NCBI GenBank assembly: GCA_023231475.1 | Contig: JALJEE010000556.1 | Span: forward strand, 1 to 64,000 | Reading direction: 5' to 3' | Length of the DNA stretch: 64,000 bases | DNA from: Seison nebaliae | Taxonomy: Eukaryota > Rotifera > Pararotatoria > Seisonacea > Seisonidae | Part shown: positions 48,401 to 61,200 of the stretch, piece by piece | How the letters are laid out: every line of letters starts with the position of its first letter | Numbering within the stretch: position 1 is the stretch's first letter | The notes under the pieces: model-generated | Told to the model about the DNA's origin: nothing | The model's database searches: none | The model's input: only the letters and a program-made list of their open reading frames with translations | Position numbers and translations under genes: made by a program

Positions 48401-50046
48401 TCGTCACGACTGACGCATCTCGCCATTCAATTGCAGGAATATTATCCCAAATATCAATCGCCGAAGAAGAGAACATAGTAGAATGCTTCTCAAGAAGTCT
48501 ATCAAATAATGAAAGAAATTGGCACATAAACGAAAAAGAATCATTAGCCATAGTCGAATCAGTAAAAAAATTTAAATATTATTTGTTCGGCAGTCAGATA
48601 ACCATAAGAACCGATTCAAAACAAGCGATAGCGCTGTTAAGAAAAAGTGATGATAACTCGCGAAGAACGAGATGGAGAGAATATCTTTCAAATTACTGCA
48701 TAGAATACAATCACATCCAAGGAAGAAGGAATACTTTCGCCGATTTTTTATCAAGACAAAAAGATGTTGACGAAAACTCCATTTCAATATACTCCATCGA
48801 AGAAGAGTTCGACTGGAAAAAATTGCAACTAAATTGCAGCTGGATAAAAGAATTGAAAGAAGTAAAGGACGACCGTTATCAAATGAAAGATGGAATATTG
48901 TATCGGAAGCGGAAAGAATTCGAGGGGATGAATGTGACTACAGGTCCAGATCGAATAGTAGTCCCTAATGGAATCATCGAGAAACTAATTAACAAGATAC
49001 ATCAACATCAATTCTTCATCCACAGGGGAATGAACGCCATGAAGAACATCATTTGTTATCAATATTATCATCCAAAATCTCATGAAATCGTGAAAAAAAT
49101 AGCGAACGGTTGTGAGTTATGCAGAAGGAACAAGTTTACGAACAAAAAAATTAAGCAATTCTTTAAACAAAGAAATCCGTCATCATTATTCAACGAAATT
49201 CAATTAGACGTAAAGGGTCCGTTGGTGACGTCGAAGTCAAAGAACCGATTCATAATCGTAATCATCGAAACATTTTCTAAATTGGTTAAATTATATCCAG
49301 TGAATAACCACACATCTGAATCAATCCGAAAAGTGATCATCAATTTTATTTGTTCGTTTGGCGTTCCACGAAGAATAGTCACCGACGACGGTTCCGAAAT
49401 GAGTAGTAAGGCTACGAAACAGTTATGTCAAGAAATCGGCGTAATAAAATGCAAGTCTACCCCATATCACCATGAAACGATCGGAGTAGTAGAAAGAATG
49501 AACCGAACGATTGGAGAAGCGTTAAGAATAGCGACAACAGAAGAACAAGTAGATTGGGACGAACATCTCCCATACATCGAATTCTCTTTAAATTATACAC
49601 CTTCATCGTCTACAAAATTTTCTCCATTCGACATCATATTCAGATTGAGACCGAATCACCCATTAACATGTCTGAATAACAACAGATGCTGGATACAAAC
49701 TAACAAAATCATGAGCAAGGTAAAGCAGAATTTGTCCACGCGAAAATTACCATCGAGAAACGAAGTTACAACAGAACAACAAGAGATTATTAACGAGGGA
49801 GATTACGTAAGAATAATTCTGAATCAAACGAGCATCCAAAATGAGAAGTCAGCAAAACTCTCTCCAATATACAGTGAAAATTACGAAGTGATAAAAGTTT
49901 TCACAAATGGAAACATCCAGATCAAAGACGGATATGGAAACAAGAAATTAATCCATAGAGGGAATTGTATACGATCGGTTGAGGAAAATAGTAAAATCAA
50001 TCGTTATGGTAGAAAAATTAATCGAACGTACAACCGTTATGCTTGA
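45421..50046 (+). CDS. gag-pol polyprotein of the Ty3/gypsy element
   Basis: A 1541-residue single polyprotein. Gag covers about residues 1-500 with a retrotransposon-gag core near 260-420 and two Cys/His knuckles at about 446-474, both spaced C-x2-C-x4-C-x2-H. The protease has the motif LVDNGAAISLIHP near 540. Reverse transcriptase shows FRLCIDYVPLN and the YLDDIIV centre near 850. RNase H begins TTDASRHSIAGIL near 998. Integrase has the HHCC zinc region (HRGMNAM to CELCRRN) near 1200-1235, then the DDE core with LDVKGP, TDDGSEM and VVERMNR. Fused single-frame gag-pol is known in several Ty3/gypsy lineages. The start codon lies inside the 5' LTR. Confidence 0.95.
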   Translation: MDELNSTIHPSQHGDHDKFINNNEDLQDKFTTLLAKINLMEEKLEEQRNTIEKLKQSPVEELLIDELTSEEKAIWNEVNRIFGLEITLLPIDWFKETELEMEEKNFTTFLVKTEKITSLGIVAIRTKEIVTCDKVKDQHKSKLLERFPMHTITSIELPNWDNDNFYIIAKIAEMFLRKSKKHNFWSKKKKLQKNFFAEEINEIIEDIQPEDIEAFQLLSEKKSSEITIKTNSKEQDSLQTRTEKVETENIIVGHINPPIRQINESFRNWKEKMELYFTSNRIPQRMRKDIIISSINEEERNKVEVEHYLNNNINSYEDVISCLTSQMKNPTVEFYNCGREKMPVASYFTKLKQLADLAFRQKSNKEKNRLIQQQFIKGINHRSTSKRFFGMQKDGREKLSEFLRIAIEEEEEEVYLNDKYRIEKESFESSISTITREKKKYSIPNCKFCKWKKCKIHDRSCKFCWTGQCRRHTTIRNGALRPHNKNQLWNQSNQRNDIGDESDFLKNKQEKDSCNLISLRERNNLQFVNCKVNGLEVSALVDNGAAISLIHPSMIQVGTENDNESITIRGYDGSAQATVGTVSVVIEINDRIIENVFHIVPNLSQKCIIGNDILIKEKLIIFPSQKLLLFQDEINSMATNNIFLGEKEEDDVVSQLQVSNKHIPHDEFSKIKVEFERRKLVESKSPITKHRIITTTEAPISINPIRIPYHQQKIITEQCNNLLKDGIIRKSKSQWAFNPLLIKKKNNTFRLCIDYVPLNAITKKDKFPLPRIDDLLSLVSGHNFYSTFDLYQSFHQIDMADGDAEKTAFRTTNGLFEYVKMPFGLMNAPMTFQRHMTNIFEDEPKILVYLDDIIVMSNSIEQHYQLIAKVLAKLSVNNLIINVEKCILKRNTISFLGFEISKSGIKPLASKIKTLKEISNPRSVKEVRGLIGSLNVYRRHIPNFAEMILPIQKLIGKSKKVEWSDMATKSKNLIIDKISERILLNQPNFQYPFIVTTDASRHSIAGILSQISIAEEENIVECFSRSLSNNERNWHINEKESLAIVESVKKFKYYLFGSQITIRTDSKQAIALLRKSDDNSRRTRWREYLSNYCIEYNHIQGRRNTFADFLSRQKDVDENSISIYSIEEEFDWKKLQLNCSWIKELKEVKDDRYQMKDGILYRKRKEFEGMNVTTGPDRIVVPNGIIEKLINKIHQHQFFIHRGMNAMKNIICYQYYHPKSHEIVKKIANGCELCRRNKFTNKKIKQFFKQRNPSSLFNEIQLDVKGPLVTSKSKNRFIIVIIETFSKLVKLYPVNNHTSESIRKVIINFICSFGVPRRIVTDDGSEMSSKATKQLCQEIGVIKCKSTPYHHETIGVVERMNRTIGEALRIATTEEQVDWDEHLPYIEFSLNYTPSSSTKFSPFDIIFRLRPNHPLTCLNNNRCWIQTNKIMSKVKQNLSTRKLPSRNEVTTEQQEIINEGDYVRIILNQTSIQNEKSAKLSPIYSENYEVIKVFTNGNIQIKDGYGNKKLIHRGNCIRSVEENSKINRYGRKINRTYNRYA
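45459..45470 (+). other. Primer-binding site of the LTR element
   Basis: TGGCGACCACGA directly follows the LTR. Its complement, TCGTGGTCG plus CCA, fits the 3' end of an arginine tRNA of the GACCACG acceptor type. It lies within the gag coding frame. Confidence 0.7.
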
Positions 50047-50055
50047 GGAGGAAAG
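50045..50055 (+). other. Polypurine tract of the LTR element
   Basis: GAGGAGGAAAG lies immediately before the 3' LTR and overlaps the gag-pol stop codon by two bases. Confidence 0.85.
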
Positions 50056-50219
50056 TGTAACGAGCAAAACGTTTTTCGCTTGCTCGGCTTTACAAAAACA
50101 ACAACATTAATATTTCTTCTTTTTATTTCTCTTTTCTATCTTTGACTTTCGGCCAATAATAAAGAGCTTTGTATCTTCGAAATGGACGAATTGAACTCCA
50201 CGATTCACCCTTCCCAACA
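50056..50219 (+). repeat. 3' LTR
   Basis: 164 bp, nearly identical to the 5' LTR, ending CCCAACA before CTTCC of the flank. Confidence 0.95.
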
Positions 50220-52214
50220 CTTCCTTGTAGTACATCCACTACAGCATTCAATTCAGAAATTTGAAAAATATATTTGTGAAATGTTTCAAACTTAAGCTTT
50301 AACCATTGAAAGTAGTTATCAAGATGTTTTTAATTTATCAAACTTGAAATGAATAAGGTTTTGGTTTTATATTAAAGAAAAAAGAAAAAAAGAAATCCAT
50401 TAAAAAAGAGGATGAAAGGTTTCTTTATCAAACATATTGACTGGACACTCAATTAATATTAAGTATTCGAATTAAAATTTTATTAAATTTCCTCACAGAG
50501 AATTTGAACTGATTCCATTTCTTTTTATGAGGTACATTTCTATGAAGGATTTGAAGGAGTATTTTTTAAATACAAATTATTATTTTTTAGTAACGGAACA
50601 TTGGCTAGGAGTGAATATGGGAAATTTTCTTTACTTAATTCGTGAATAAACATTCGTTTTCTTCAAGAGGAGAAACTTTCTTTTATTTTTCTTGAGTATA
50701 TAGATGAGCATATCCGAAATGTATAAGTGTATGTTATCTTTCCACAGTAAATTTATTGATTAATCTCAAATCATTCATATCAGTTCTCTTATATTATTCA
50801 CAAATTGATGAAAGTATTTTGTTGTTTTTCTCTTTTTTTCGCTGTGCACTTAACCAATAATTCTGTGAGTATGAGAATTTTTTTGATTTGTGGTAAACAT
50901 TTCTAGAAAAAGATAACAAATCTTTATCGTCGATAGATCAATCAACGGATTTCTCAATCTACCTCGTTGTTCGTTCATCGCTTTAGTTTGTCGATTGATA
51001 TGACCATTCCATTTTCCCATTTCGGAAAATGTACTTCTTTTAAAACAGAAAGATCTCTCACTTCTTACACCAGATCTACGTTTACAAATGATTATGTAAT
51101 TATCTGTTTAAAATGAACATTTATTTTATGGAATGATATGTATTCATTTGCTCTATCAACAGTTACGTAGTTGTCTCATTTTAGTAATAAAACTTACAAT
51201 AGTTAGTAATAATAACATATAAAAGCGCCACTTAACAATTCCATATAAATATCATAATTATCAATTTTTATTTCTTTCTTAACTCGTGCTAATAATCATA
51301 ATAATACACATATACATTTATTCTTCCATTAGGTGAAAAGTAAATAGAAGAAGAAACATTTACTCCATATCGAACGATATGGTTGTGAAAGCTGTATCAG
51401 CAGATAAATTAAAAAAAAATTTTCTGGTCATTAAATATTGTTTGTTAGTTGAAATGATACAGATAATCTACAAGAGCAATCATTTAAAACATTTATCTGA
51501 TGAAGATTATATGTGTGAATACCTTGGTGAATTTTTTAAAGAATAATTTTAATAATTTCAATTCGATTAAGAATACATTAACTTAAATAATTAATCTTGG
51601 GTATTACAGTCTAATATTGATAAATAACGAGTGAAAGATGTGGAATGGAAGAATGGGAATTCTTCTAAAGATGATTAGTGGTGGAAGAGGAGAACCACTT
51701 AATGTATCACCAACTACCATCAGAACACTTTAACGTTAATTGAATTACTTTATGATATCCGCCATGTATTGATAGGAAATATCCAATGCTTTAATTCATT
51801 TCCGACAACGTAAAAGTTTATTTATTCTCTGAAAAATAAAAAACATACTCCACGACCCACAATTAATCGATATATGTACCATATCGATATGCTACAATAC
51901 AGTATAATGTATTTGTGATGGGAAAATGATTGAGTAAATTTATGTTCATTTTTTTCTTAACATTCCAATAGATTTCAATTAAAATGACAAATAATATTGG
52001 GGAAAGGTATGACAAATTATTGAACGAATGAATTAATGACAATCCGTTATCTTATCATTGAATTAATTTCTAGTGCATTGTATTGATGCATAAAGTTGAT
52101 AGGAGAATAATTAATTGGATGAATAATCCGGAATGAATTTGTTTCAAATACAAATGAATGAAATTGATGATAGAACAACAAATAGCAAGATTCTATTCTT
52201 TCAACTGATTCATA
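50220..52214. other. Gene-poor stretch between LTR element and neurexin
   Basis: AT-rich with no recognised family. A short frame at 50808-50906 begins with a signal-peptide-like sequence (MKVFCCFSLFFAVHL) followed by a splice-donor-like GTGAGTATG; it is treated as a candidate only. The right part should hold the neurexin promoter and 5'UTR. Confidence 0.5.
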
Positions 52215-55200
52215 ATGAATCGAATAAACAATTACTGTTTTGTGAATTTAATGATAATTTTCTCCATTCTATTCCGGACAACATTCGCCATCATCTATTT
52301 ATTTAATAATACCAATACGATGTTAGAACAATATGGAGAATTTGAGATAAAGGAATTTAATACATTTATAAAAAAATATTCTTTTAATATTTATCTGTTC
52401 TCCAAGAACGACGGATTAATTCTTTATCAACAATTTGAAGAAAACTATTTAATGATATTCATCAAAAACAATTTATTACAATTCCATTCATTTATGAATG
52501 AGAAAGGTTTCATATCATTAATCGACGGAACTAATAAACAACATAAAAATAATTCAATGTTCGGCATAAGTACACATAAATGGTATCATGTCCAATTAGA
52601 ATATAATGAGCAAATTTTTATTTTTAAAGTTGATGGAAATAAGAAAGAATATAAATATCATAATAATTATGAGACGAATTCACAAAACATTCTCGAGCGC
52701 TATAAACAAGAGCAAGATAAAATGAGATATATCGGTAGTTTACCTTTCCGATATCGTTATTATTCCCCGTCAGAAATACGAATACCAAGTGCACTTTATC
52801 TATCATCATTTATCGGCCTGATAGAAAATGTGCTAGAAAGTCGGTTTGAAAACGGACTTTATCGATGGAGGAAATGGGAAGAAAAATATTTGAAAAATAT
52901 CCAAACTTATCCTCAACCAAATGCTTGTATTAACGATACCTATTGTGAAAATTATGGAATTTGTGTAAATAAATTTAGCAAGAACTATAACTCCTTATTA
53001 GAGCGCCCTCGTCCATCATGTCAATGTGATAAGTACCATTATACGGGAGACCAATGCCGAACACGTTATTATAATTTTCCTATTCAGTTCTCATCATTTT
53101 TCATTTCACATTTTATTTCAAGTAATTTTCTCGTTTTCGAGATTTCATTCATGAAGTTACTATTCATTCCTTCATAATCTATAGATTTATGAGGTCAAAT
53201 AAAGAAAAAAAACTGTTCGAATTGAAGCAGTTGAACTGTTCAGATAACCAAACATCAAAAAAATTAGAACTAAAAATAAAAAGGGATGGCACTATACAAG
53301 ATCATAAGGAATTATAAGGACATATCCGATGTCGAATTTGGTGTAGTGTAGGAATTTCATAGATTAATAATTTACGAGAAATGAAAGGATTTGATTAGTT
53401 TAAATTATATAGAATTATTAAGCGAGTAGAACTGTTCTACAATGGTTTGATTGATTAAAATATTTATAATAGTTTCTTTTTATTTCGTATTACTATTTGT
53501 AATATGTATTTTTTTTAATAGGAAAAAATGGAGAAATCTTAAGTAGCCGAAACATCAACGGATTATTAATAAAAGAGAGATTCTTAACATTTCATCAAAA
53601 TCACACATTAACATATCAACGACTAATCATAGAATTTCGAACAATTGAACAAGATATCATATTTTACGAAACAAGTTAAATTCTGTTTGATTTTAGGAAA
53701 AATAATGAATGATTGTTTTCTAAAAATTTCGCAGGATTATCGCCATCATCGTCATCCGTTTCTTTTGGATTTGTTAAGTTTTCGGTGGAACTCATTAAAT
53801 CGCAGTTGGCTCTTTCGTGGTATAATGAGAATGGAAAGAAGAATATACATCGAATTTCTACTTCTCATCTTAACGACAATTATTGGCATAAAGTAAAAAT
53901 GAGGAAACATTATAATAAATTATACTTGTATATCGATGGCAATTTGGAACTTGAGAAGGATTCGCTAACAGATAATCAATCATTTCTATATCTAGGGGAT
54001 TGCATATTATTAAGGAAGGAGATTCCTGTTATCACAGGAACATGCCTTCGAACTCTACGATACGAGGGAGAGTTAGGAAATAAAGATTTCTTGCAACTAA
54101 TTCAATCGGATGATTATCCCGATTCGAAAGAATACAAATTTAGTTATTTTTGTGAATATCCTACGCATATTCTTCCTCTTCAATTTAGTGAAGATAAAAG
54201 TTATTTGAGAATTCCAATAAAAAAATTTGGTTTATCAAAAACATTCTCAGAAATTATTATAAAATTTACTTTTCGAACACTCAAACCAAACAGTCTCATG
54301 CTTTTTATGGAGTTAAGACAATTCAATTTAACAATCGAAATATTTAACGGATTTCCTATACTGTTCATTCAATCTTCCTATCTACGATCACCGCATGCAT
54401 TATATTTGTTTCATTCTCATCAGAAACCATTGAACGATGGAAGTGAACATAGAATTTTTATGAATATTTCTCAACATTCATTTATTTGGTCCATCGATCA
54501 TCATCCTTCTAACCGCCAATTAATTCATCTCGTTCATTTCAACCACAATCGTTTTAGAAGAATAATTTTTGGAATGAAGGAAAAAGAATCTTCGTATGTT
54601 TTGGAAAGATATGGCACTTTCGACGGATGTCTCTCTCATGTACAAATTCAAAAAAGATCGATCGATTTATTTGAAATAATGAAAAATGATATTTCTAATT
54701 CGAATCATCTTCAAACATTTTGTTCGCCTGATAAAAAAACGAATGAAAAGTCATTTTCTGAAAATAAGAAAGTTATTGGGAAAGATGATGAAGATAAGAA
54801 ATTATTAGGAATACAATTCATGTTGATGAATATTCAAATGTTTACTCGGAAACATGTTCTTTATTCCAATAACAATTTGATAAGGAAGAAAATGAGAAAA
54901 CAAAATGAATGCTCACATCAATTTCAATGTCAGAATTTCGGAAATTGTCATATTCGATGGGATGGATATTTTTGTGATTGTACACAAACTCCTTTCACTG
55001 GTCATACATGTGAGCAACCGACATTAATCATCAATTTGAAGAAAGGCGATGGAATGAAATTCGAAATAACAAATTTGAAATATGTGCTCAATATCGTCAT
55101 AAATTTTTTTACAAAACTTCATCGTCCACAGACACTGTTACAAATAGTTAGTAAATCCGGCACGTTAATTGTCCAATTGGAACGAAATCAAGTCATGTTG

Positions 55201-58200
55201 ATTTTCCTGAAGAATAATCCCGAAAGTCAACGAAGAATATTTTATTTTGGGAAGGCACTACTTCTTAACGGTCTTTGGCAAAGAATTGAATTGAAATTTT
55301 TAAATCGATATCTCCATGCACAATTAAATAATGAAAATATTGTGAAATGTTATTAATTTTATTATTTTACAATAATTATTTCGTATAATTTTGAAGGTTT
55401 GATAAATCACACGTTACTCTTCCAAATCTCAACTATCGTTTTAGGTGGAGAATTCCAAGAAAAGAAATTTCAAGTTTTCAACTCTTCTTTTTTAGATTAT
55501 ATTAATTTGAAAATTATAGGGTAAAATCAGGAACTTCTTTATAAATTCTATCGATTTCTTAAACGGTTATCATCTGAACCCATATGTCGTTGAACGAGTG
55601 ATTGTAAATGCAACATTTGAACAAAGATCAATTATGGAAGAAAAGGATATTATTAGTTTTAGAAAAGATCGGAGAACATTAAATGATTTGGAGGGAACTG
55701 ATTTGTCTATCGTCAAAGTTCCATTCGGCAATTATTTGTTTACACCGTTAACACATTTATATTATACTTTCCGGTTGAAAAGTGGAAGAAGATTGAATAA
55801 TAATGAATGTGAAGTAATCTTTCTTCATTTGACGTCAACTGATAAATTTTTATTTATACTTCTCTGCTCAAACAATCAATTATTGATTATAACAAAAATA
55901 AAGAATGAATTAATTTCATTGAAAACACATAATAAATTACTGAGGAAAACGTCAGAGAGAAGAATGGAAGAAGTATTTCTCTTCAACAAATGGATCAGCA
56001 TTTCCATCAAATGGAATTGGGAGGGTCACATCCGATTAATGATGGATGGACATGAATACGACACGTATGATTTTCCGCTTTCAAAATCGAACGATACACA
56101 AACGAAAGTCAATTCGATATCTACATTAGACAATAGAGTATCAGCAATTTTATATAACAAATTTAAACGGAATAAAATCATCAAATATTTCCCTCAACTC
56201 TTTTTCGGTAATGTACTTACTCGATATTTGAGAACGTCATTAAAACTCAATTACTTTTTTTCTCAATTCCAATTATATCAATTTACCGGTTGCATCACTT
56301 CGTTCTACATAAACGGTTATTCAATAACATCGAAAAATTTCATATCGAATTATATAATCGATGAACATTGTTCTCTAACTCCTATAAAATTAATAACGAT
56401 TTGTCACAATTGTCATCATGGAGGTAAATGTGTTAATGGTAATTGTGATTGTATAATGACGACGTTTGAAGGGAAGGATTGTAGTGAATTGAGTATTGGC
56501 TTCACATTTAATGAGAATCATGATGTTAGAACAACCAAACATCTCAATGGTTACATCTCTTACAATTTCACTGATTTACCAAGCAATTTTGAATTGAATT
56601 ATCAACCGTACTGGTGGAAACCGCTAAATGGAATTGTCACTCATTTGATCAGTTTTGGTATTGTAACATTTCAAACTAATACGGCGGTCATTCTACAAAT
56701 GATTGATAAAAATTCGAACGAATTCTTATTCATTCAAATGAGAAGTGGTTATCTAATATTGACGTACGGTATTGTTCGTCTGAAAAATGGACATCATGTA
56801 CTTTCACATACATGTCAAATATTTTATCAAGATCAAAAAATAAATGACGGAATTTATCACGTAGTCCGAGCAGAAATTACAATGGAGAAATGTCGAATGC
56901 AAATTGATAACAAAGAAATATTTATAGAGAATAATTATTTTTCAGCAAACAATTATTCGACTGCTCAACCTAAAACACGATATTTAATTGTCGGCATGGA
57001 AATCATCCGTTTATTACATAAGACTGATAATCATCAAGAGTCGATGAATCATTATTTCCAAGGAAAACTATTCGGTTTTATTTGGAATTCTTTAAGGTTG
57101 GTTGATCAATTATATATTATAAATATGAGTTTCCTCTTTGGATTATCACTATGTAATTTGGTGATTGTACTGTTCATGTACAATATCACTGCAATTTGTG
57201 CATTATTCATACATTAGTTATGTAAAACACCTGCATCGAATTTATGCCTCCAATTATATTAATGACTGTGAGGATAAATTTTTTCTTTAAATTCTTCATC
57301 GCAGTCTGATTTCACTTGTACATGTGAACTGAAAATGACATTTACTTTAGAACTGCCCTTCCGACTACCAGACTTCCTAATACCTTTAGTAGGCTTTCGT
57401 TTATTCTTTGCAATAGGGTTAGAATTTGTTGGAGACTCTCCACAATTCGTTTTACTAATCGTAGGTGAGCCCATACGGTTTAATTTATCAGTTGTTGGGG
57501 AGTCGTTCGAGATTGGTGAGTAAGTAGTAGGAGATTGTTTAGATGTTGGTGAATAAGTTGCAGAAGATTCTTTAAATTTCTGATATTTAAATTTCGTTGG
57601 AGTATTAATAATTATTGGTTGAACATTTGTTGGTGAGTAGATAGCTTTTGGATGATTATCTAACGGAGAGTCGATAGATTTTGGTTTCATGTTTGTTGGG
57701 GAGTGAATAGGTTTTGGTTGATGATTTATCGAGGAGTAATTAGGTGTTGGTTCAACACTTGTTCGCGAGTAGATAGCTTTTGGTTCAATATTTGATGAAG
57801 ACTCACTAGATTGTGATTTATAAATTTTTCGGAAATCTTTGCATTTCGGTTTAGAAGTAGCTTGGGAGTCACTACATTTCGATTTACAAATTGTTCGAGA
57901 TTCAGTACATTTGAGTTGACAACTTGTCCGCGAATTTGTACATTCAGGTCTACAGCTTGATTGAGAATTACTATGTTTAAGTCTACAACAGGTCCGAGAA
58001 TTAATACGTTTGAGTTGACAACTTACTCGGGAGGTACTACGTTTGGGCTTACAGCATGTTCGAGAATTACTACGTTTCAATTTACAACTTGTTCGAGAAG
58101 TAGTACATTTAGGTCTACAAGTTCTTTGGAAATCGCATCTAGAATTTGAAGTATGTTTTGGTCCAGAAAACAAACAGTTGGAAGTTTGGCCGTCGCATAT

Positions 58201-61200
58201 GTTATAAAAGAAATGAGTATTATTTTCTGGATTATAATTTTCGCAATAATGATTAGAAATACCTTTAATCATGAATCCAAAATACGGATATCTTGGACAT
58301 TCGTCTAAAATGTGATTGGCAGATCTATCAACTACCGATTAATATAATGTTAAGTATTTCTAAGACATGGATTTAACTAGCGACAAATGGTGTTTTCCAA
58401 TGACCATTTGATTGGAATGCTGAATTGTAGCATTGGGATTTATGTTTGAACATTAATCGTAAGATAAAATCGAAATGAAGAAATTAAAAGTTGAAAACTG
58501 AATTACTAAAGATAGATTTTATTAGACAATTTCAATTTCTATACGTATCGATTAATTAAGGTCATACTTCTATCTGCTCGAATTCCTCATAAGCGGCATC
58601 GATTGGTGGTAGAGTTTTCATCTCAAACTTTGTACAAAAGAGTGGAGGTAAGTCTTTGGGTCGCTCCTCATCCTGTCGTACAACGCGTGGACATGCTTTG
58701 GGATTATGACCACCTATCTCCTCATCAAACTCCTCATATTCCCCCATAGTTCAGTTAAGAGTTTAGTTTGTAAATGGAAAATTAGACAACGAAGAAAATT
58801 AACGAAAAATAAAAACGAAATTTCTTTTGAGTTAAGTGAATAGTTAACTATTTAATCCGTTTTCTCTTTCTTACATATCAAACATGAGGTGAAATACAGT
58901 ACTGGCGTTAACAGTACATTGAGATAACTCATTAGTCTGCTGACCAAAGTATAACTTTGTTCGACATTGCCAGCTAATAGTGTCGGTGCCAACCAACTAG
59001 CAGATACCTCATTTTCTGATGATGCTTTCTTCTGGGCTATCGAATGAGTGATATGACTCCTATGAGAAGCTATGGTATTTTGTCCAAAATCAGTATTTTG
59101 CGTTTGGAAAGTTTCGGGGAATAAATGTCCAACTTCTTCATCTTCTTTTGCCATGCTTTTCTTAACTAATGCGTCTTGTGAAGTTTTGTATTGTGAAGTA
59201 TTAGGAGTAATATTCGAACTGGTATGTTGGGACGTTCGCAAGTTACTGTTTATTAAGGAGGATTTTTTCGTCACAATAGTAGGCTGAACACTCGGGGATT
59301 TTGGAGGACAGATATCTGAATAGAATTTTTCTGATCTACTCTTCTCGAAAATACTTGTGGGTTTATCATCCTTAATCGATGCAGTATTATCTCCCTGACT
59401 ATATAAATTTGCCGTTTCAGTTTGATCGGTGTGAAACAGTCGTCCCTTACTACTACCGTTGTGACTGTTCGCCTGAATATTATTGACGTTGAAAGAGCCC
59501 TCGAAATTCTGTCCACTTTTCGTCGATCTGTGCATGATGGTGGATGGTCCCATTGTACAAACAACCTCACCTCCATCCTCCTCACAGAAATTACATAACG
59601 TCCTCCCAAACTTACAAGTCACTAGAAATACGACATATTTGATGGTTTTGATGAAGCAAAAAATAATAGCTATTATTTTGCAAAAAATTCTTGAAAATAA
59701 AGATGGTCCACAATCCGGTTGTTTTCCCGATGTTCCTTTTGATTCTGAACATCTTTCATTTGTTGGAGTGGGCACAGTGTTTCGCACTGATTGTTCGTTA
59801 CTGCAACATCTACGTCGTCTACAACAACAATCTCTACATTCAGTTCTTGGAGAACAAACTTGGAGAATGAAGTTGTACAAACAGTAGCTATAACCGTACA
59901 AGGAAGATATGAAGCCGATGAGTGCAAAGTAACCGAGAGAATAATTGAGAAAGTAAATAATGATTTTATGCATGATGGAGGGAATGAAAGATAGAAAACA
60001 TAAAATGAAATTTGAATTATTTGAATTCCTATTATATCGTATCCATCCAACTCCTTCTTAACCTATTCGTATTCTCGAAAAAAGGAAAATAATTTTCAAT
60101 TTTTCACTCAAAACTAATATTGACTTAATGATAATCCTTCTTATTTCTCATTATCCGTCGGATGGTTAATGACGCACTAAATATTAAAGATGTGCATTAA
60201 AGTTGAATAGTGTAGTTAATCGCTTTCCACTGATGATAATCACATAATGAAAATTGAACAAATACTAAAAAAAAAAATAAGTGCAAGTGCACGAGTGAAA
60301 CGAAGGAGAGAATATTTTGGACATTATTTTTTTCTTCTTTATCTCACAAAATTGATGTGAAGTTTTAGGTTATTCCATTCTATTTATTATTTCCTTATAT
60401 AGTGGAATTATTGAATATTTTCATTTGGTTGACGAGTAACTAAATGCCTATGGCTCAGAAGAATTTCCTTCCGTATTTATCCACCTTACTCTTTATCCTA
60501 CCTCTCTTTTTAGCACCAATTGTTTTATTAAACAAATTCATAAATAATAATTCTCTAATCTCTCCATATAAATTGTGTCATTTATTCCCATTCTATAAAA
60601 CATATATTCGTCAGTCGGTTGATTCATTCTTTTTCAATATTTAGATTACTAAATTTGGCAGGAGCGAATGATGAAACACATTCCATCTCATTGTATGGTG
60701 ACGTCATAATATCAACACAATCGATTGGGGAGTTTAATACGAATATTTCTCATCTTCCTTCATCTATATATTCTCTCATTCTTTCTTCTCTTATTCAGAT
60801 TCAATTTGGCAAATTATCAATCAAATAATGTTAGTTTTCACTGTAATGAGAAGTTTGGTGTGATGGATGGGAAGTGGAAAGAATTCAATTAGAAAAGGAA
60901 AGGAATAAAAAGTAATCACATGAACATAATCATATTCTAATCACAAGGTTGTGTCTATGATGATTATTAGAGGGATTGTAACAATCTCGGCTAGTTCATC
61001 GGATTAATAATTTTAGAGCATCATCCATTTCCATGAGAAGAAGTGATGGAAATTGCATTAATTTAATGAAATAATGTACATTCATTCATTCCTTCTCTCT
61101 CGGACTAATTCATTGTTAGAGAGCTTCCAATCCTGAACATGTGTGAAGATAGACGATGTTCTTAGTTTTCCTTCCGAAAACTATTAAGGAATCGTATGAC

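Larger units (their letters stand above)
45294..50219 (+). mobile_element. Ty3/gypsy LTR retrotransposon, looks whole
   Basis: The element is bounded by 165- and 164-bp LTRs that begin TGTAACGAGC and end CCCAACA. One uninterrupted gag-pol frame fills the interior. A tRNA primer-binding site follows the 5' LTR and a polypurine tract precedes the 3' LTR. The LTRs differ at two places only (one base in a T run and one substitution), so the insertion is recent. The 5-bp flanks (ATTAT and CTTCC) do not match, so a target duplication is not seen; the copy may have formed by recombination. There is no envelope-like frame. Confidence 0.95.
57097..60644 (+). other. Neurexin intron holding antisense genes
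   Basis: This 3548-bp intron (donor AG/GTTGGT, acceptor TATTTAG) separates the end of LNS6 from the juxtaposed stalk. It is by far the longest intron of the gene and contains three minus-strand open frames at 57259-58272, 58562-58747 and 58852-59973. Confidence 0.75.

Noticed and set aside
57098-57217. Neurexin ending at 57217 with a membrane-like tail (IVLFMYNITAICALF)
   Set aside because: The last residues are intron read-through; the NLAGANDE exon, stalk, helix and REFYV tail downstream join in frame.
58308-58747. 58562-58747 as first exon of the repeat gene at 57259-58272
   Set aside because: The only good donor is phase 0 while available acceptors are phase 1 or 2, so the frame cannot be kept.
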